Part shown: positions 8,248 through 17,063 of the stretch, one piece after another
How the letters are laid out: every line of letters starts with the position of its first letter
How positions within the stretch are numbered: the stretch's first letter is position 1
Assembly (NCBI RefSeq): GCF_000403435.2
Contig: NZ_KE159707.1
Location: 64,274-128,273 of the forward strand
Direction: 5' to 3'
DNA: 64,000 bases
From: Oscillibacter sp. 1-3
GTDB lineage: Bacteria > Bacillota > Clostridia > Oscillospirales > Oscillospiraceae
Made by a program: the position numbers and the translations under genes
The notes under the pieces: generated by a model
The model's input: only the letters and a program-made list of their open reading frames with translations
The model's database searches: none
What the model was told of the DNA's origin: nothing

Positions 8248-10796
8248 GTAGGGTAAGCACCCAGCGCCTTGCCGCATTGCTGCGGTAGGTTTCCAAACGC
8301 TCCCCTCCGAACCGCACTTACACATCTCTGCGTATACGGCTCTCCAGAAATCAGTCTAATTTTCCTGCGTGCAACAGGTCGTGACAAGATACGCACAATG
8401 CCATTGTTTTCCTCTTACGTCCAATCATGGCACGTTCCCATGCAGCCTTGCCCTTCAAATTTTTGAGTTTTCTAACGTGATGAATCTCCAAATCCACATC
8501 TTCTGCACCGCACCATTCGCACTTTTTGGCTTTCAGCCTCGTGATAAGACTGTTGGCACTTGTACGGAAATATTGGTTTGGCATGGAATCAATGTTACCA
8601 GTTGCGGGTGTCTCCACATGGCAGAATCCCTGGTTGTAGAACAACAATGTTGTCCATCCCTTTTTTGTCTGGTACTTGACGCCGAAATCCTTACCAATAC
8701 GGTACTTATCTCTGATTTCCCCAATATGCGCCTTGTATTTTGCGCCAAATGTCTTGAACATACTGAACTTCATCACATAGTTGAAATTGTTCAGCACCGA
8801 GACATTGTTGGCAATCTTATAATAATTGTACAGGCCACGAATCTCGGCGTTGTATTGCTTCAGGATTTCAAGGTCATCGAGGTGTATCAGGTGATTTCTG
8901 TGGATGGGTTCCCAAACTTCTTTGTTTCCGTTGTGTGCGTCATAGTGGATTTTGAGTGCGCCGTACGACATCAGCCGCCTTACCCATTTTTCCTTTGGAA
9001 CATAAAGCATGATTCGCCCACTCTTGGAGCGGCGGGTGAATCCTCTTACGTCCTTTTTGGGCGTGACTGTTTTGCAGGAGAAAATCTCATAGCTGAGAAA
9101 ATGCGCCTTGTCCTTTGAATGGGTTATCAGCGTTTTTTCCTCCGACAGGTCGAGGTGTAGGGTGTTTTTCAGAAATACACCCACATCATGCTTTAAGGTT
9201 TCTGCTTCCTGCTTGGAACCAATCACGCCAATCAGGAAATCATCCGCATAGCGAACGTACACGACCCGGCGATAAGATTCATCCATCGGGTCGCCGCACT
9301 CCAGGCTCATCATCTGCTTGCGGGCTTGTTTCATTTCCTCTCTAGCTATCATTTTCTGTTCATCCGTCAGTCTGTCCCACTTATCCTTGCTGTATTTCCG
9401 CTGTTTGAGATATAGAAAATGTCCTAATTTACTCTGATAAGCCTTACTGCGTCTGCGGCATTTCCCTGTGCTAAAACGTCTGGCATATTCATCCATGAAA
9501 ATGTCCAATTCGTTCAGGTAGATGTTCGCAAGGATTGGACTGATAATAGACCCCTGTGGGGTGCCGGAATAGGTATTGTGGTAAACCCAGTCCTCCATAT
9601 ATCCGGCTTTCAGGAATTTCCAAATCAGGCCGATAAAGTGCTCATCTTTGATTCTTCTGCGGAGAATATCAACAAGAACATGGTGGTCAACATTGTCAAA
9701 GCAGCCTTTGATGTCGCCCTCAACGAACCATTTCACCCCTGTAAATCTCTTCTTGACCTCCAGAAGTGCCGTGTGGCAACTCCTGTGCGGTCGGAATCCG
9801 TGGGAATGGGTGGAGAAAGTACCCTCGTAAATACTTTCCAATATCATTCGGATAACTTCCTGCAACAGTTTGTCGTTGAAAGAGGGAATACCCAGGGGAC
9901 GCTTTTTTTGCGGATTGCCCTGTTTGTCGATATAAGTTCTGCGGGCAGGGTGCGGTTTGTAGCTGAAATCTTTCAGTGACGCTATTAACGTGTCAATTCG
10001 TTTGGTACTCATTCCATCGATTGTCAACCCGTCTGTCCCCGCTGTGAGATTGCCTTCCTTTGCATAGATGTTCTGGTAAGCAAGCAGGTAAAATTCCGGG
10101 TTGTACAGGTTGCGGTATAACCGTTCATAGCGATAATCGCGATTGCACGCTTTGGATTTTAGACTTTCCAATACATTTATGGGACTTCTCATAATGCCTC
10201 ACGCACCTTTCCTCAATTTGTATTGGGTGATTTCCTGCCGCCCTTCGCCATGTGCAAAGCTTTCCCTTGCTCGGACTACTACGGCGGCTCCGTTGCCATG
10301 CCGGATTTTCAGACTCTACAGCCATAGCCTTTTATGGCGTTCCGGTTTAGGCAATCCCCGTTTAGGTTTACTGGATATAGCTCGTTGTGATGTCGGAGTG
10401 GGGTTTTCGTCCTTTTCCGCTTATTGCGGTTGGTCGCCACGAGTATAATGCGACAGGTCACTTCATCATACCTGTTGCCGCGGCGCGCAGCTTTTCAACC
10501 ATCCTTCGCTGCTGGCTTGTCCTATGCCCCCTCGGACTGCCCATCAAGCAGTTTAGCTTTCACCCTCATTCACAACATTTCATCTTGCCGTTCAGTCGTG
10601 GGTAGATGACTTTCCCAACTTACGACGTTCCCAATATGCTACACTCCCCGTCAGGTTTCCCATCAGGATAAATTGGGTGATGACAGTGTGGCGCTTTTGC
10701 GCCGGGTATACTTTTACACCGCCGCCTTGCCAAAGGCGGAATCCTACATAAACCCGCACAACAGATTTTGGAATTATCTGCCGCTTACGGGCGCAC
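8248..10796 (-). mobile_element. Group II intron inserted in the pilin gene
   Basis: The 2,549-base element begins GTGCGCCCGTAAG (10,796 downwards) and ends CTTACCCTAC at 8248. A domain V hairpin starts GAGCCGTATACGC and ends GTGCGGTTC around 8288-8325 (minus strand), just after the reverse transcriptase stop. A TGAAGT at 10,465-10,460 could be EBS1 pairing with ACTTCA, the last six exon bases. Boundaries were placed by restoring the host protein frame, so they could shift by a base or two. The first 600 bases carry the ribozyme domains; domain IV holds the maturase ORF. Confidence 0.88.
8351..10192 (-). CDS. ltrA: Group II intron reverse transcriptase/maturase with HNH domain
   Basis: The 613-residue protein contains reverse transcriptase blocks: KRPLGIPSFNDKLLQ (about 97-111), EGDIKGCFDNVDH (about 158-170), SGTPQGSIISP (about 209-219) and the catalytic YADDF (about 315-319). 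A maturase X region follows. The C-terminus is an HNH endonuclease with CEWCG, the core LEIHHV and CVSCHDLLH. All parts needed for intron splicing and retrohoming are intact. Its ATG lies about 600 bases inside the intron, as usual for a domain IV ORF. Confidence 0.95.
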   Translation of the reverse strand: MRSPINVLESLKSKACNRDYRYERLYRNLYNPEFYLLAYQNIYAKEGNLTAGTDGLTIDGMSTKRIDTLIASLKDFSYKPHPARRTYIDKQGNPQKKRPLGIPSFNDKLLQEVIRMILESIYEGTFSTHSHGFRPHRSCHTALLEVKKRFTGVKWFVEGDIKGCFDNVDHHVLVDILRRRIKDEHFIGLIWKFLKAGYMEDWVYHNTYSGTPQGSIISPILANIYLNELDIFMDEYARRFSTGKCRRRSKAYQSKLGHFLYLKQRKYSKDKWDRLTDEQKMIAREEMKQARKQMMSLECGDPMDESYRRVVYVRYADDFLIGVIGSKQEAETLKHDVGVFLKNTLHLDLSEEKTLITHSKDKAHFLSYEIFSCKTVTPKKDVRGFTRRSKSGRIMLYVPKEKWVRRLMSYGALKIHYDAHNGNKEVWEPIHRNHLIHLDDLEILKQYNAEIRGLYNYYKIANNVSVLNNFNYVMKFSMFKTFGAKYKAHIGEIRDKYRIGKDFGVKYQTKKGWTTLLFYNQGFCHVETPATGNIDSMPNQYFRTSANSLITRLKAKKCEWCGAEDVDLEIHHVRKLKNLKGKAAWERAMIGRKRKTMALCVSCHDLLHAGKLD

Positions 10797-10965
10797 TGAA
10801 GTCGGACAGGTTTTGTACCACGGCCAGGGGATCGTCGGCAGCAAAGGCGGGGACGATCATGGCGGCCATGGCCAGCAGCAGGCAGGCGGCCAGGGCGTAC
10901 AGCCGCTTGGCCCGGCGCTCAATCCTCGTCTGCTCTCTCGTCAGGGTGTTCTTCGGTTTCTTCAT
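10797..10965 (-). CDS. Maff2/VirB2-like pilin, exon 1 (before group II intron)
   Basis: The exon begins MKKPKNTLTREQTRIERRAKR and contains a signal-peptide-like helix LYALAACLLLAMAAM ending in AFAADDP, then VVQNLSDF followed by the single A that completes an Ile codon in exon 2. An AAAAGGAG sequence precedes the ATG. With exon 2 the product is about 114 residues: a signal peptide plus two membrane helices, as expected for a VirB2-like pilin. The start overlaps the last 47 bases of virD4. Confidence 0.8.
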
Positions 10966-12700
10966 AGATTGCAGTCTCCTTTTCGTTTTCAAAAGATTCG
11001 GCCCCCAGGACAAACAGCGGTTTGCCTGAGAGCCAGGTTTCGGGTTTCTTCTGATGGTGGATGTAGGGCGGCCCGCCGCCGTCGACGGTGTGGCGGATGG
11101 CGGGGTGCTGGGTCAGCTCATACTTCAGGTCCAGGACCGGCTTCGCGCCCCGGATGAATAAAATGGCGTAACGGTTGTTCAGCATCCGCACTTCGTCCGG
11201 GGTCAAAAGTTCGCGGCCGCTCTGTTGAAAATTGGTGGAGTACGAGCCGGAGCGGCCTTTGGTCTGACCATGGGTCCGGGTGTCGATTGTTGACTTTCCA
11301 AGGGCCTCGGAAATGTACTTATGGGTGCTGGATTCGTTGCCGCCAAGGTATAAAATCGTGTCCGAATTGCCCGGAATTGTTTCCCACGAGTCCTTATACA
11401 ACTCTTTGATCTGTGCCATATTCTGTATAATGGTGCTTGCGGAAATGTTGCGGGAACGCATGGTGGCAAGCTCTCTGGTGAAGCCCGGCAGGGGCATGGC
11501 GGCGAACTCATCCAATACAAAATGGACGTGGCAGGGCAAGGCCCCGTGGTGGATCTGGTCGGCGCTGTAGTAGAGGGCCTGGAACGCCTGGGCGTAGAGC
11601 AGGCTCACCAAAAAATTGAAGGTCTGGTCGTTGTCCGGTATGACGGCGTAGAGTGCGCACTTCTTTTCTCCCAGCGTATACAGATCCATGTCGTCGTGAT
11701 TTGTAATGGCCTGGATCTGCGGCAGATTGAAGGGAGCCAGCCGGACGGCTGTGGACACTAAGATGCTTTTCGCCGTCTTGCCGGCGGCGAGCTTAAAGAC
11801 TTTATACTGCCGCACGGCGACGCTGTCCGGCTTCTCCCGCTCGATGGCCTGGAAGAGCAGGTCCAGCGGCGAGACATACTCCTCGTCCTCCTCCCGGACC
11901 TCGGCGTATTCCAGCACCCGCATCACCATGGAGAAGTTCTGCTCGTACTCCGGGGCCTCTTGAAACAGCATGAGGATGATGGCTTGCAGCAGAGCTGTTT
12001 CAGACTTCTCCCAGAACGGGTCACTGCTGTTGGTACCCTTGGGCGTGGTAGCCTGGATGAGATTATTCACCAGCCGCAGGGCGTCTTTCTCGTCCCGGAT
12101 ATAGCGGAAGGGATTGTAGCCGTCGCTCTCCTCCAGGTTCACAAGATTTAGCACCCGGATATCATAACCTTTTTCCTTCAGCCAGCCGCCTGTGGCCAGT
12201 AAAACCTCCGATTTAGGGTCCGTGACAACATAGTTTGTGTTGGCTTCCAAAATGTTCGGCTTAACATACGACCGGGATTTACCGGCGCCGGAGCCGCCGA
12301 TGACCAGCACGTTGAGGGAGCGGCGGTGCTTGTGGGTATCCAGCCCCAGGCGGACGTTGCGGGTGAGGAGCTTGTTTTCCTTTTGAGAAAACTGCCCGTT
12401 CACCTCACGGGGCGAGGCCCATGCGGCGGAGCCGTGCTCCTCGCCCTCCCGCGTCCGGCCCTGGTTGGCGGAACGGTAGAGCAGGGCCAGGATATACGCT
12501 CCCGTACAGGCCAGAATGGACAGGCCGCTGTATTGCGTCCAGTGAACGTCAAAAGGGTTTTCCAGCGCCGCCGTCAGCTTGGCCACGATGTCGGGCAGCC
12601 CTCCGCCCAGGGATTGAGCGATCAGCAACGCGGCCCAGACCACCGGAATGTACAGGAACAGGCAGACGGCGAGACGGCCTGTTTTTGTGGTTTGCTTCAA
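10919..12700 (-). CDS. virD4: VirD4-type coupling ATPase
   Basis: The 593-residue protein has two N-terminal membrane helices (about residues 9-30 and 58-75), Walker A GGSGAGKS (about 135-142), the VTDPKSE segment and Walker B HFVLDEFAAMP, all diagnostic of type IV coupling proteins that deliver the relaxase-DNA complex to the channel. The best start is TTG at 12,700, with GGAGGTGG 7-8 bases upstream; the longer open frame reaching back to 13,192 is only overlap with the upstream gene. It ends in an acidic segment (HPDERADED). Confidence 0.93.
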   Translation of the reverse strand: MKQTTKTGRLAVCLFLYIPVVWAALLIAQSLGGGLPDIVAKLTAALENPFDVHWTQYSGLSILACTGAYILALLYRSANQGRTREGEEHGSAAWASPREVNGQFSQKENKLLTRNVRLGLDTHKHRRSLNVLVIGGSGAGKSRSYVKPNILEANTNYVVTDPKSEVLLATGGWLKEKGYDIRVLNLVNLEESDGYNPFRYIRDEKDALRLVNNLIQATTPKGTNSSDPFWEKSETALLQAIILMLFQEAPEYEQNFSMVMRVLEYAEVREEDEEYVSPLDLLFQAIEREKPDSVAVRQYKVFKLAAGKTAKSILVSTAVRLAPFNLPQIQAITNHDDMDLYTLGEKKCALYAVIPDNDQTFNFLVSLLYAQAFQALYYSADQIHHGALPCHVHFVLDEFAAMPLPGFTRELATMRSRNISASTIIQNMAQIKELYKDSWETIPGNSDTILYLGGNESSTHKYISEALGKSTIDTRTHGQTKGRSGSYSTNFQQSGRELLTPDEVRMLNNRYAILFIRGAKPVLDLKYELTQHPAIRHTVDGGGPPYIHHQKKPETWLSGKPLFVLGAESFENEKETAIYEETEEHPDERADED

Positions 12701-12764
12701 ATGATAACCACCTCCATGAAGCGAGCGCCCCATGCCAAACGGCACAGGGCGCTCACCGCTTATT

Positions 12765-13286
12765 TTATAAAATTTCGATCTGGCACATCCGCATGGTGTC
12801 CAGCGCCGCCTTGTGGCTCTCCGGCGTGACTCCGGCGCAGCAGTCCGCGATGACCCGGACCGGCGTTTCCGGCAGGAACGCCTTGACCAGCAGGGCGTTG
12901 GAGACGACGCAGATGTCGGTGCAGAGCCCCACGAGGGTAATCTCCAGCTCGTCCAGCTCCGCCAGCAGAGCCAGCTTCTCGGCAAGTTCCCTGGAACCGA
13001 AGGTGGGTTTGTCGATAATGACCGCGCCTTCCAGGGCGGCGGCGATCTTGGGATGCAGCTCCCAGCCGGGAGTGCCTTTGACGCAGTGGACGGCCGGCAG
13101 CTTCCGGCCCTCCTGGGTTTCCAGGTAATTCTCAGCGTGGGTGTCACGGGTGGCAATGATATCGGAAAGGGGATACTTGCCAATTTCTTCAATTACCCGG
13201 TCCACGACGGCTTCCGCTTCCGGCGTCCCGAGAGCGCCGTCAATGAAGTCGTTCTGCATATCCACGACAATCAGCATTTTCCGCAT
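12765..13286 (-). CDS. Isochorismatase-family cysteine hydrolase (nicotinamidase-like)
   Basis: The 173-residue enzyme carries the family triad: Asp in LIVVDMQNDF, Lys in VHCVKGTPGW and the nucleophile Cys in GLCTDICVVSNALL. The length and motifs fit small nicotinamidase/pyrazinamidase-like hydrolases, and the substrate cannot be read from sequence. It lies in the same direction between virD4 and pcfB, which are normally adjacent, so it is probably cargo carried along with the transfer operon. The gene has its own Shine-Dalgarno (AAGGAG). Confidence 0.88.
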   Translation of the reverse strand: MRKMLIVVDMQNDFIDGALGTPEAEAVVDRVIEEIGKYPLSDIIATRDTHAENYLETQEGRKLPAVHCVKGTPGWELHPKIAAALEGAVIIDKPTFGSRELAEKLALLAELDELEITLVGLCTDICVVSNALLVKAFLPETPVRVIADCCAGVTPESHKAALDTMRMCQIEIL

Positions 13287-13351
13287 TTTGAACAGCTCCT
13301 TCGTGTTGATGATGAAAACAGCATACCACAAATTTCAATGACTGAAAACCG

Positions 13352-14146
13352 TCATCTGGTCTTGGGCTTGGATTTGCCCTTCGTTTTTGCCCTGGCCGGA
13401 ACAGGCGCCCGCTTCTGGTCCAGCTGGACCCGGTACGCCTTGAGCCGCCCCTCCACGGAAGGGCGGTCACTCGTCGTCCTCGTAACCGCCGCTTTTTTGG
13501 GTGTAGAGGAGCTGGGTTTTGTAGCGGGCGAGTCTCGTCCCGACCGAGAATTTTTTTTTGGCGGGATGACCTCCCGCCAGCTCTTGTCCTTGGGAATCCG
13601 CCCTTCCGGGGCCTTCTGGGGCTGTTCCTGGCCCTTCTGGGGGTCGGCCCTCCCACGATCCTGCCGCTTCGCCTGCCGCCCCTCCTGGGCCTTCTGGGGG
13701 GCGGAGCGCTCCGGCTGGAATACCTCCCGCCCCTGCTGGAGCTGCCGCTTTGGCTGCCGTTCCGGCTCCGGCGGGATCGTGTACAGAATCTGCTCAAAAA
13801 TGGCGTTGGCCCGGTCTAACTCGGTTACGGGCAGGATCACGTCCATCAGCTTGTCGTGGCGGCCCCTGTCGCGGATCATGGAATATAACAGCTTGTGCTT
13901 TTTGGCCAGCTTCTGAAACTCCTTGTACTGCCGCGGCGTCATGGGGAACCGGCGAAGGTCCTGCGTCTCCCGCAGCATCTTCCCCAGGTTGATTTTACCG
14001 GAAACCTTCTTGTTGTTTTTCGCCAGCGCCATGGTCAGCGCCAGCATATTCTTGAGGGCCGAGCCGCCCAGCCGGGCGGCCACCTCCGAGCCGGAGAGCA
14101 TCATGCGCACCAGCTGATCGGCGGCTTCACCGCCTCCGATAGTCAT
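13352..14146 (-). CDS. pcfB: PcfB-like conjugation protein
   Basis: The 264-residue protein starts MTIGGGEAADQLVRMMLSGSEVAARL and contains the FPMTPRQYKEFQKLAKKHKLLY segment typical of PcfB proteins, which bind the coupling protein and relaxosome in Gram-positive conjugation. From about residue 125 it is low-complexity, rich in Lys, Arg, Pro and Gln, and likely disordered; it ends KTKGKSKPKTR. The start overlaps the relaxase stop by about 20 bases. GTG at 14,149 is an alternative start. Confidence 0.88.
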   Translation of the reverse strand: MTIGGGEAADQLVRMMLSGSEVAARLGGSALKNMLALTMALAKNNKKVSGKINLGKMLRETQDLRRFPMTPRQYKEFQKLAKKHKLLYSMIRDRGRHDKLMDVILPVTELDRANAIFEQILYTIPPEPERQPKRQLQQGREVFQPERSAPQKAQEGRQAKRQDRGRADPQKGQEQPQKAPEGRIPKDKSWREVIPPKKNSRSGRDSPATKPSSSTPKKAAVTRTTSDRPSVEGRLKAYRVQLDQKRAPVPARAKTKGKSKPKTR

Positions 14147-15536
14147 CACGAATCACTTCCTTCGCTTCAATTTTTTCAATGGATTGTTTCATTTTGGGGA
14201 TATGCTCCTGTATCTCCCGGCAGAGGACCAGCTTCTTCCGCTGGTCACGAATCTGGCAATTGACCTCCGCCAACTGCTGATACACCTCTGCCTTTTCCGC
14301 CAGCAGACGTTCCCTGGGGATGCCGCAGGTATCCAGCAGGGCAACAGCGTCTATGTAGCGGGCGTATTCCTCCTCCATGCCGGACAGCCCATCCTCGTAG
14401 AGCCGCCGGGCCTCCGCCAGCGCTTCGGCGTCGGCGAGAGCATTGTACAGGGCGCGGCGCTTTTTATTCCGCACGTTCAGGATGGTCCGCTGCTTCATCA
14501 GCCCGGACAGTGCGTCCTCCGTGCGGGTCTGAAACGAAGCCATGTCCTCCGAGGTGGCGATGCCGTTCTCACGGAGGAAAGCGAACTGCTCCCGGCACCG
14601 CTCGAACCGCAGGACCTCCTTTCGGAGCTGCGGCGTTATCCGGGGAGGGTACTGCCGTTTCTCAATCTTGCCCAGGACATACAGGTAGTGAACATACAGT
14701 GCAAGAAAGCCCGTATATTTCGGATGTTTCTTGTAGGGCTGGTAAGGGATGCGGTACATCGCCGCTGGCCTTTGGCCTGCCTCGATAGCCGATAGATTCC
14801 CTTGAATTGCCGCCCGGATGCCGTCCTCCGTGAACAGCGGATTCTTCCGGCCTGGGACCATGAACCGCTCCTGTCCCCGGAGTCGGAAGCCCAGACGGTT
14901 CCCGTGACTGATTTCCCAGCCCATGTGTTCCATGAGCATAAAGAAGTGGCCCAGGTCGTTGGCGTCCTCGATGGCGGTTCGCAGGTCCGCCTCCAGCATG
15001 GAGCGGAAGGTGGGCTGGCCCTTGCTATGCCGCAGCCATTCGATGTAGCTGACGGTCTTGCCGGAGCTGCCCTCCATGATCACGGACAGGCCATGCTTCC
15101 GGCAGAGCCGGTCCGAGGTGGCCCGAATTTGGCTGTAGTAGCTCTGGGCGTTGCTGTGGTATTTTTGTCCAGTGTCCGCATTCACAGAATTAAAAACCAG
15201 ATGGGCGTGGATATGCTCTTTGTCCACATGGACGGCAATCACAGTTTCAAAGCCTGGAAGATGTTCCTGTGCGAACTCCGTGGCAATCTCCAGCGCCAGC
15301 TCCGGCGTGACCTCTCCCGGCTTGAAGGACTGGATCACATGGTAATACTGGACACCGTCCATCTTGCCATGGACCCCCGCAGTCTGTTTCGTTTCCAGCA
15401 TTTGACGGACCTCCCGACCAGGGTCGCAGTTCAGGTGGACGGTGAGAATCTGCTCCTCGGTTTTGTCCTTATTGAGAATATAATCGACGCCAGCGGCCAG
15501 CGGTCCTTTCCGGGCCAGTATTTTTGTGACGGCCAT
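14127..15536 (-). CDS. MOBP-type relaxase
   Basis: The 469-residue protein is the DNA-nicking relaxase. It begins MAVTKILARKGPLAAGVDYI, has a Tyr pair in VQYYHVIQSF, and the metal-binding HUH motif in EHIHAHLVFNSV (about residues 107-118). The C-terminal third is alpha-helical and charged (EKAEVYQQLAEVNCQIRDQRKK), suitable for contacts with the coupling protein, and ends DDYRRR. In family members the relaxase nicks oriT and is carried into the recipient on the 5' end of the DNA. MobC and the oriT candidate lie directly upstream. Confidence 0.93.
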   Translation of the reverse strand: MAVTKILARKGPLAAGVDYILNKDKTEEQILTVHLNCDPGREVRQMLETKQTAGVHGKMDGVQYYHVIQSFKPGEVTPELALEIATEFAQEHLPGFETVIAVHVDKEHIHAHLVFNSVNADTGQKYHSNAQSYYSQIRATSDRLCRKHGLSVIMEGSSGKTVSYIEWLRHSKGQPTFRSMLEADLRTAIEDANDLGHFFMLMEHMGWEISHGNRLGFRLRGQERFMVPGRKNPLFTEDGIRAAIQGNLSAIEAGQRPAAMYRIPYQPYKKHPKYTGFLALYVHYLYVLGKIEKRQYPPRITPQLRKEVLRFERCREQFAFLRENGIATSEDMASFQTRTEDALSGLMKQRTILNVRNKKRRALYNALADAEALAEARRLYEDGLSGMEEEYARYIDAVALLDTCGIPRERLLAEKAEVYQQLAEVNCQIRDQRKKLVLCREIQEHIPKMKQSIEKIEAKEVIRDDYRRR

Positions 15537-15557
15537 GGTTATGGCCCCTTTCCAATA

Positions 15558-15586
15558 TTGTGTTTCTGGTATCAGCAGGGTATAAT
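15558..15586 (+). promoter_or_regulatory. Promoter for the DUF3795 gene
   Basis: TTGTGT (15558-15563), a 17-base spacer and a perfect TATAAT (15581-15586) lie 42 bases before the ATG at 15,628 on the plus strand. Confidence 0.55.
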
Positions 15587-15627
15587 TGCACTGGTAAATC
15601 AGGAGTTACAGAAGAGGGCGGTCAGCT

Positions 15628-16041
15628 ATGAAAATGCCAGAAGGAAACATTGATAAAAATATGTTCGCCCCGTGCGGAATGAACTGTAAAGTCTGTTACA
15701 GGCACTGTAACCATAAAAAACCATGTGCCGGGTGTTTGAATCGTGATAAGGGAAAACCAGAGCATGATCGCAAATGTAAAATAAAGGACTGTATCAACGG
15801 AAAAACGTTGTCCCGCTGTTTTGAATGTTCGGAGTATCCATGTAAGTTGATGAAAAACCTTGAAAAAAGCTATAATAAACGCTGCCAGGCAAGTCTTATA
15901 GAAAACAGCCGTTTTGTGCAAGCGCATGGTTTGGAACAATTCATGGAACAACAGAAAGCCATATACACCTGCCCCATATGCGGAGGTATTATTTCCATCC
16001 ACGATAGAGAATGCAGCGAATGCCAAGAAAAAATGAAATAG
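15628..16041 (+). CDS. DUF3795-like cysteine-rich protein
   Basis: The 137-residue protein has many Cys residues in pairs: CGMNCKVCYRHC, CAGCLN, CFECSEYPCK and a final zinc-ribbon-like CPICGG with CSECQE. The first part fits DUF3795; the last pair of CxxC motifs looks like a small zinc ribbon. It probably binds metal or an iron-sulfur cluster; function is unknown. Codon use is more AT-rich than its neighbours, it is on the opposite strand and it has its own promoter, so it is likely a recent insertion between relaxase and mobC. Confidence 0.8.
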   Translation: MKMPEGNIDKNMFAPCGMNCKVCYRHCNHKKPCAGCLNRDKGKPEHDRKCKIKDCINGKTLSRCFECSEYPCKLMKNLEKSYNKRCQASLIENSRFVQAHGLEQFMEQQKAIYTCPICGGIISIHDRECSECQEKMK

Positions 16042-16064
16042 TAAAATTTCAGCTTGCGGGGGAT

Positions 16065-16388
16065 TCATTTCTTGGCAATCTCATACATCAGCTCATAGAC
16101 CTGATTCAGCAGGAACAGCCCTCGCTTGGCGTCTCCGGCTTTGGCAACGCCAGCATTGACGCTCCGGGCGATCTGGTTGATGTTCACCCCGATTTTGTGA
16201 ACCTCCCAACGGAGGTCCTTGATCTCCTGAGAGGTCTTGGCCCTGACAGGTCTGCCCTCCATAAGCCGGATGAGGTAGGCCCGCTTGCTCAGGCCGCAGG
16301 ACTTTGCCTGTTCCGACAGGCTCTGGTACTGCTCCGGCGTCAATGTGATATGAAGATGATGCAACCCGTTTTTATCTGTTTTGCTCGT
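16065..16388 (-). CDS. mobC: MobC-like relaxosome accessory protein with an ACG start
   Basis: The 107-residue core contains LHITLTPEQYQSLSEQAKSCGLSKRAYLIRLMEG, a ribbon-helix-helix DNA-binding domain, followed by EVHKIGVNINQIARSVN and a helix ending YEIAKK, all typical of MobC proteins that bind oriT beside the relaxase. An AAAGGAGG lies four bases before ACG AGC AAA, exactly where homologues have ATG. The open frame continues upstream to 16,556 through the inverted-repeat region, so a longer product from an upstream ATG is possible but would be encoded by oriT-like DNA. Confidence 0.8.
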   Translation of the reverse strand, partial: TSKTDKNGLHHLHITLTPEQYQSLSEQAKSCGLSKRAYLIRLMEGRPVRAKTSQEIKDLRWEVHKIGVNINQIARSVNAGVAKAGDAKRGLFLLNQVYELMYEIAKK

Positions 16389-16445
16389 ACTGCCTCCTTT
16401 CCCGGCCTGCGGCCGCCGATCCTCCGCCCGCAGGCGGCATAGGGG

Positions 16446-16548
16446 ACAGGGGGATTTCCCCCTGCAAGCGCGCAAAATGTACATTTGCGCTATGCTTGCG
16501 GCCCTGCCGCCAGAGGCGGCAGGGTCTTGCCCCGCCTCTGGCGGGGCC
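16446..16548 (-). other. Candidate oriT: four consecutive inverted repeats
   Basis: Upstream of mobC and the relaxase, this stretch holds CAGGGGG-attt-CCCCCTG (16447-16464), GCAAGC+GCGCAAA with matching arm at 16484-16499 around loop ATGTACA, CCTGCCGCC-aga-GGCGGCAGG (about 16503-16523) and CCCCGCC-tct-GGCGGGG (about 16530-16546). The last two share the CGCCAGAGGCG/CGCCTCTGGCG core. Tandem hairpins beside MobC and a MOBP relaxase are the usual setting of oriT. The nick site cannot be assigned from sequence alone. Confidence 0.6.
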
Positions 16549-16614
16549 GTTTTCAAGCGGAAGGGCTGATTGGAATGGCCGCAGGAGGCGGCCGCGGTTT
16601 CGAGAGGATCACTC

Positions 16615-17010
16615 TCACCGCTCCGGCCCCGAGGGTGGCTGCCGGAGCTTCAGGTCATAGTGGTCCACCGGCACGTCCCGCAGGTCCAGAGCCGATTTAT
16701 CCAGTACGTCTGCCGCGTAGCGGGCGTAATTGTAGCCCTCGCTCTCCACCAAAATGCCGCCCCGATGATTTTTGACGCACACTAAAAGGCAATGATACAC
16801 GCCGTCAACCTCACGCATCAGGTTCCTGTTTTCGATAATAAAGGGCATGTCATCCAGCATATGCGTGGAAAAATGCCGGAATTGCTTCTCGGTCAGCTCA
16901 ACAACCTTGACAACCTCGACGCGAATGGGCTTGTCCTGTGTTATGTTCTGCAAATCCCGCAGACGATTGGCCTTGAAATGAAAATGGGTATAGATCGTGG
17001 ATACCGCCAT
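16615..17010 (-). CDS. Conserved mobile-element protein, unknown function (possibly DUF6329)
   Basis: The 131-residue protein starts with IYTHFHFKANRLRDLQNITQDKPIRVEVVK and has the segment FSTHMLDDMPFIIENR, then ILVESEGYNYARYAADV. I recall this family from clostridial conjugative elements; the DUF number is not certain. No catalytic motif is evident. It ends RQPPSGPER, keeping the terminal Glu-Arg but without a lysine run. It is the first gene upstream of the oriT candidate and is separated by 91 bases from the next gene upstream. Confidence 0.65.
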   Translation of the reverse strand: MAVSTIYTHFHFKANRLRDLQNITQDKPIRVEVVKVVELTEKQFRHFSTHMLDDMPFIIENRNLMREVDGVYHCLLVCVKNHRGGILVESEGYNYARYAADVLDKSALDLRDVPVDHYDLKLRQPPSGPER

Positions 17011-17063
17011 CTTATCCTCCTTTTCCAGAGCGAGGGTGTTACATATAACCCCCTTGGCAGACA

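Noticed and set aside
8248-8360. Earlier placement of the intron 3' end at CTAC^CGCAGC (about 8283)
   Set aside because: That junction leaves an abnormal protein; ending at 8248 restores the expected pilin frame and ends with the usual AY dinucleotide.
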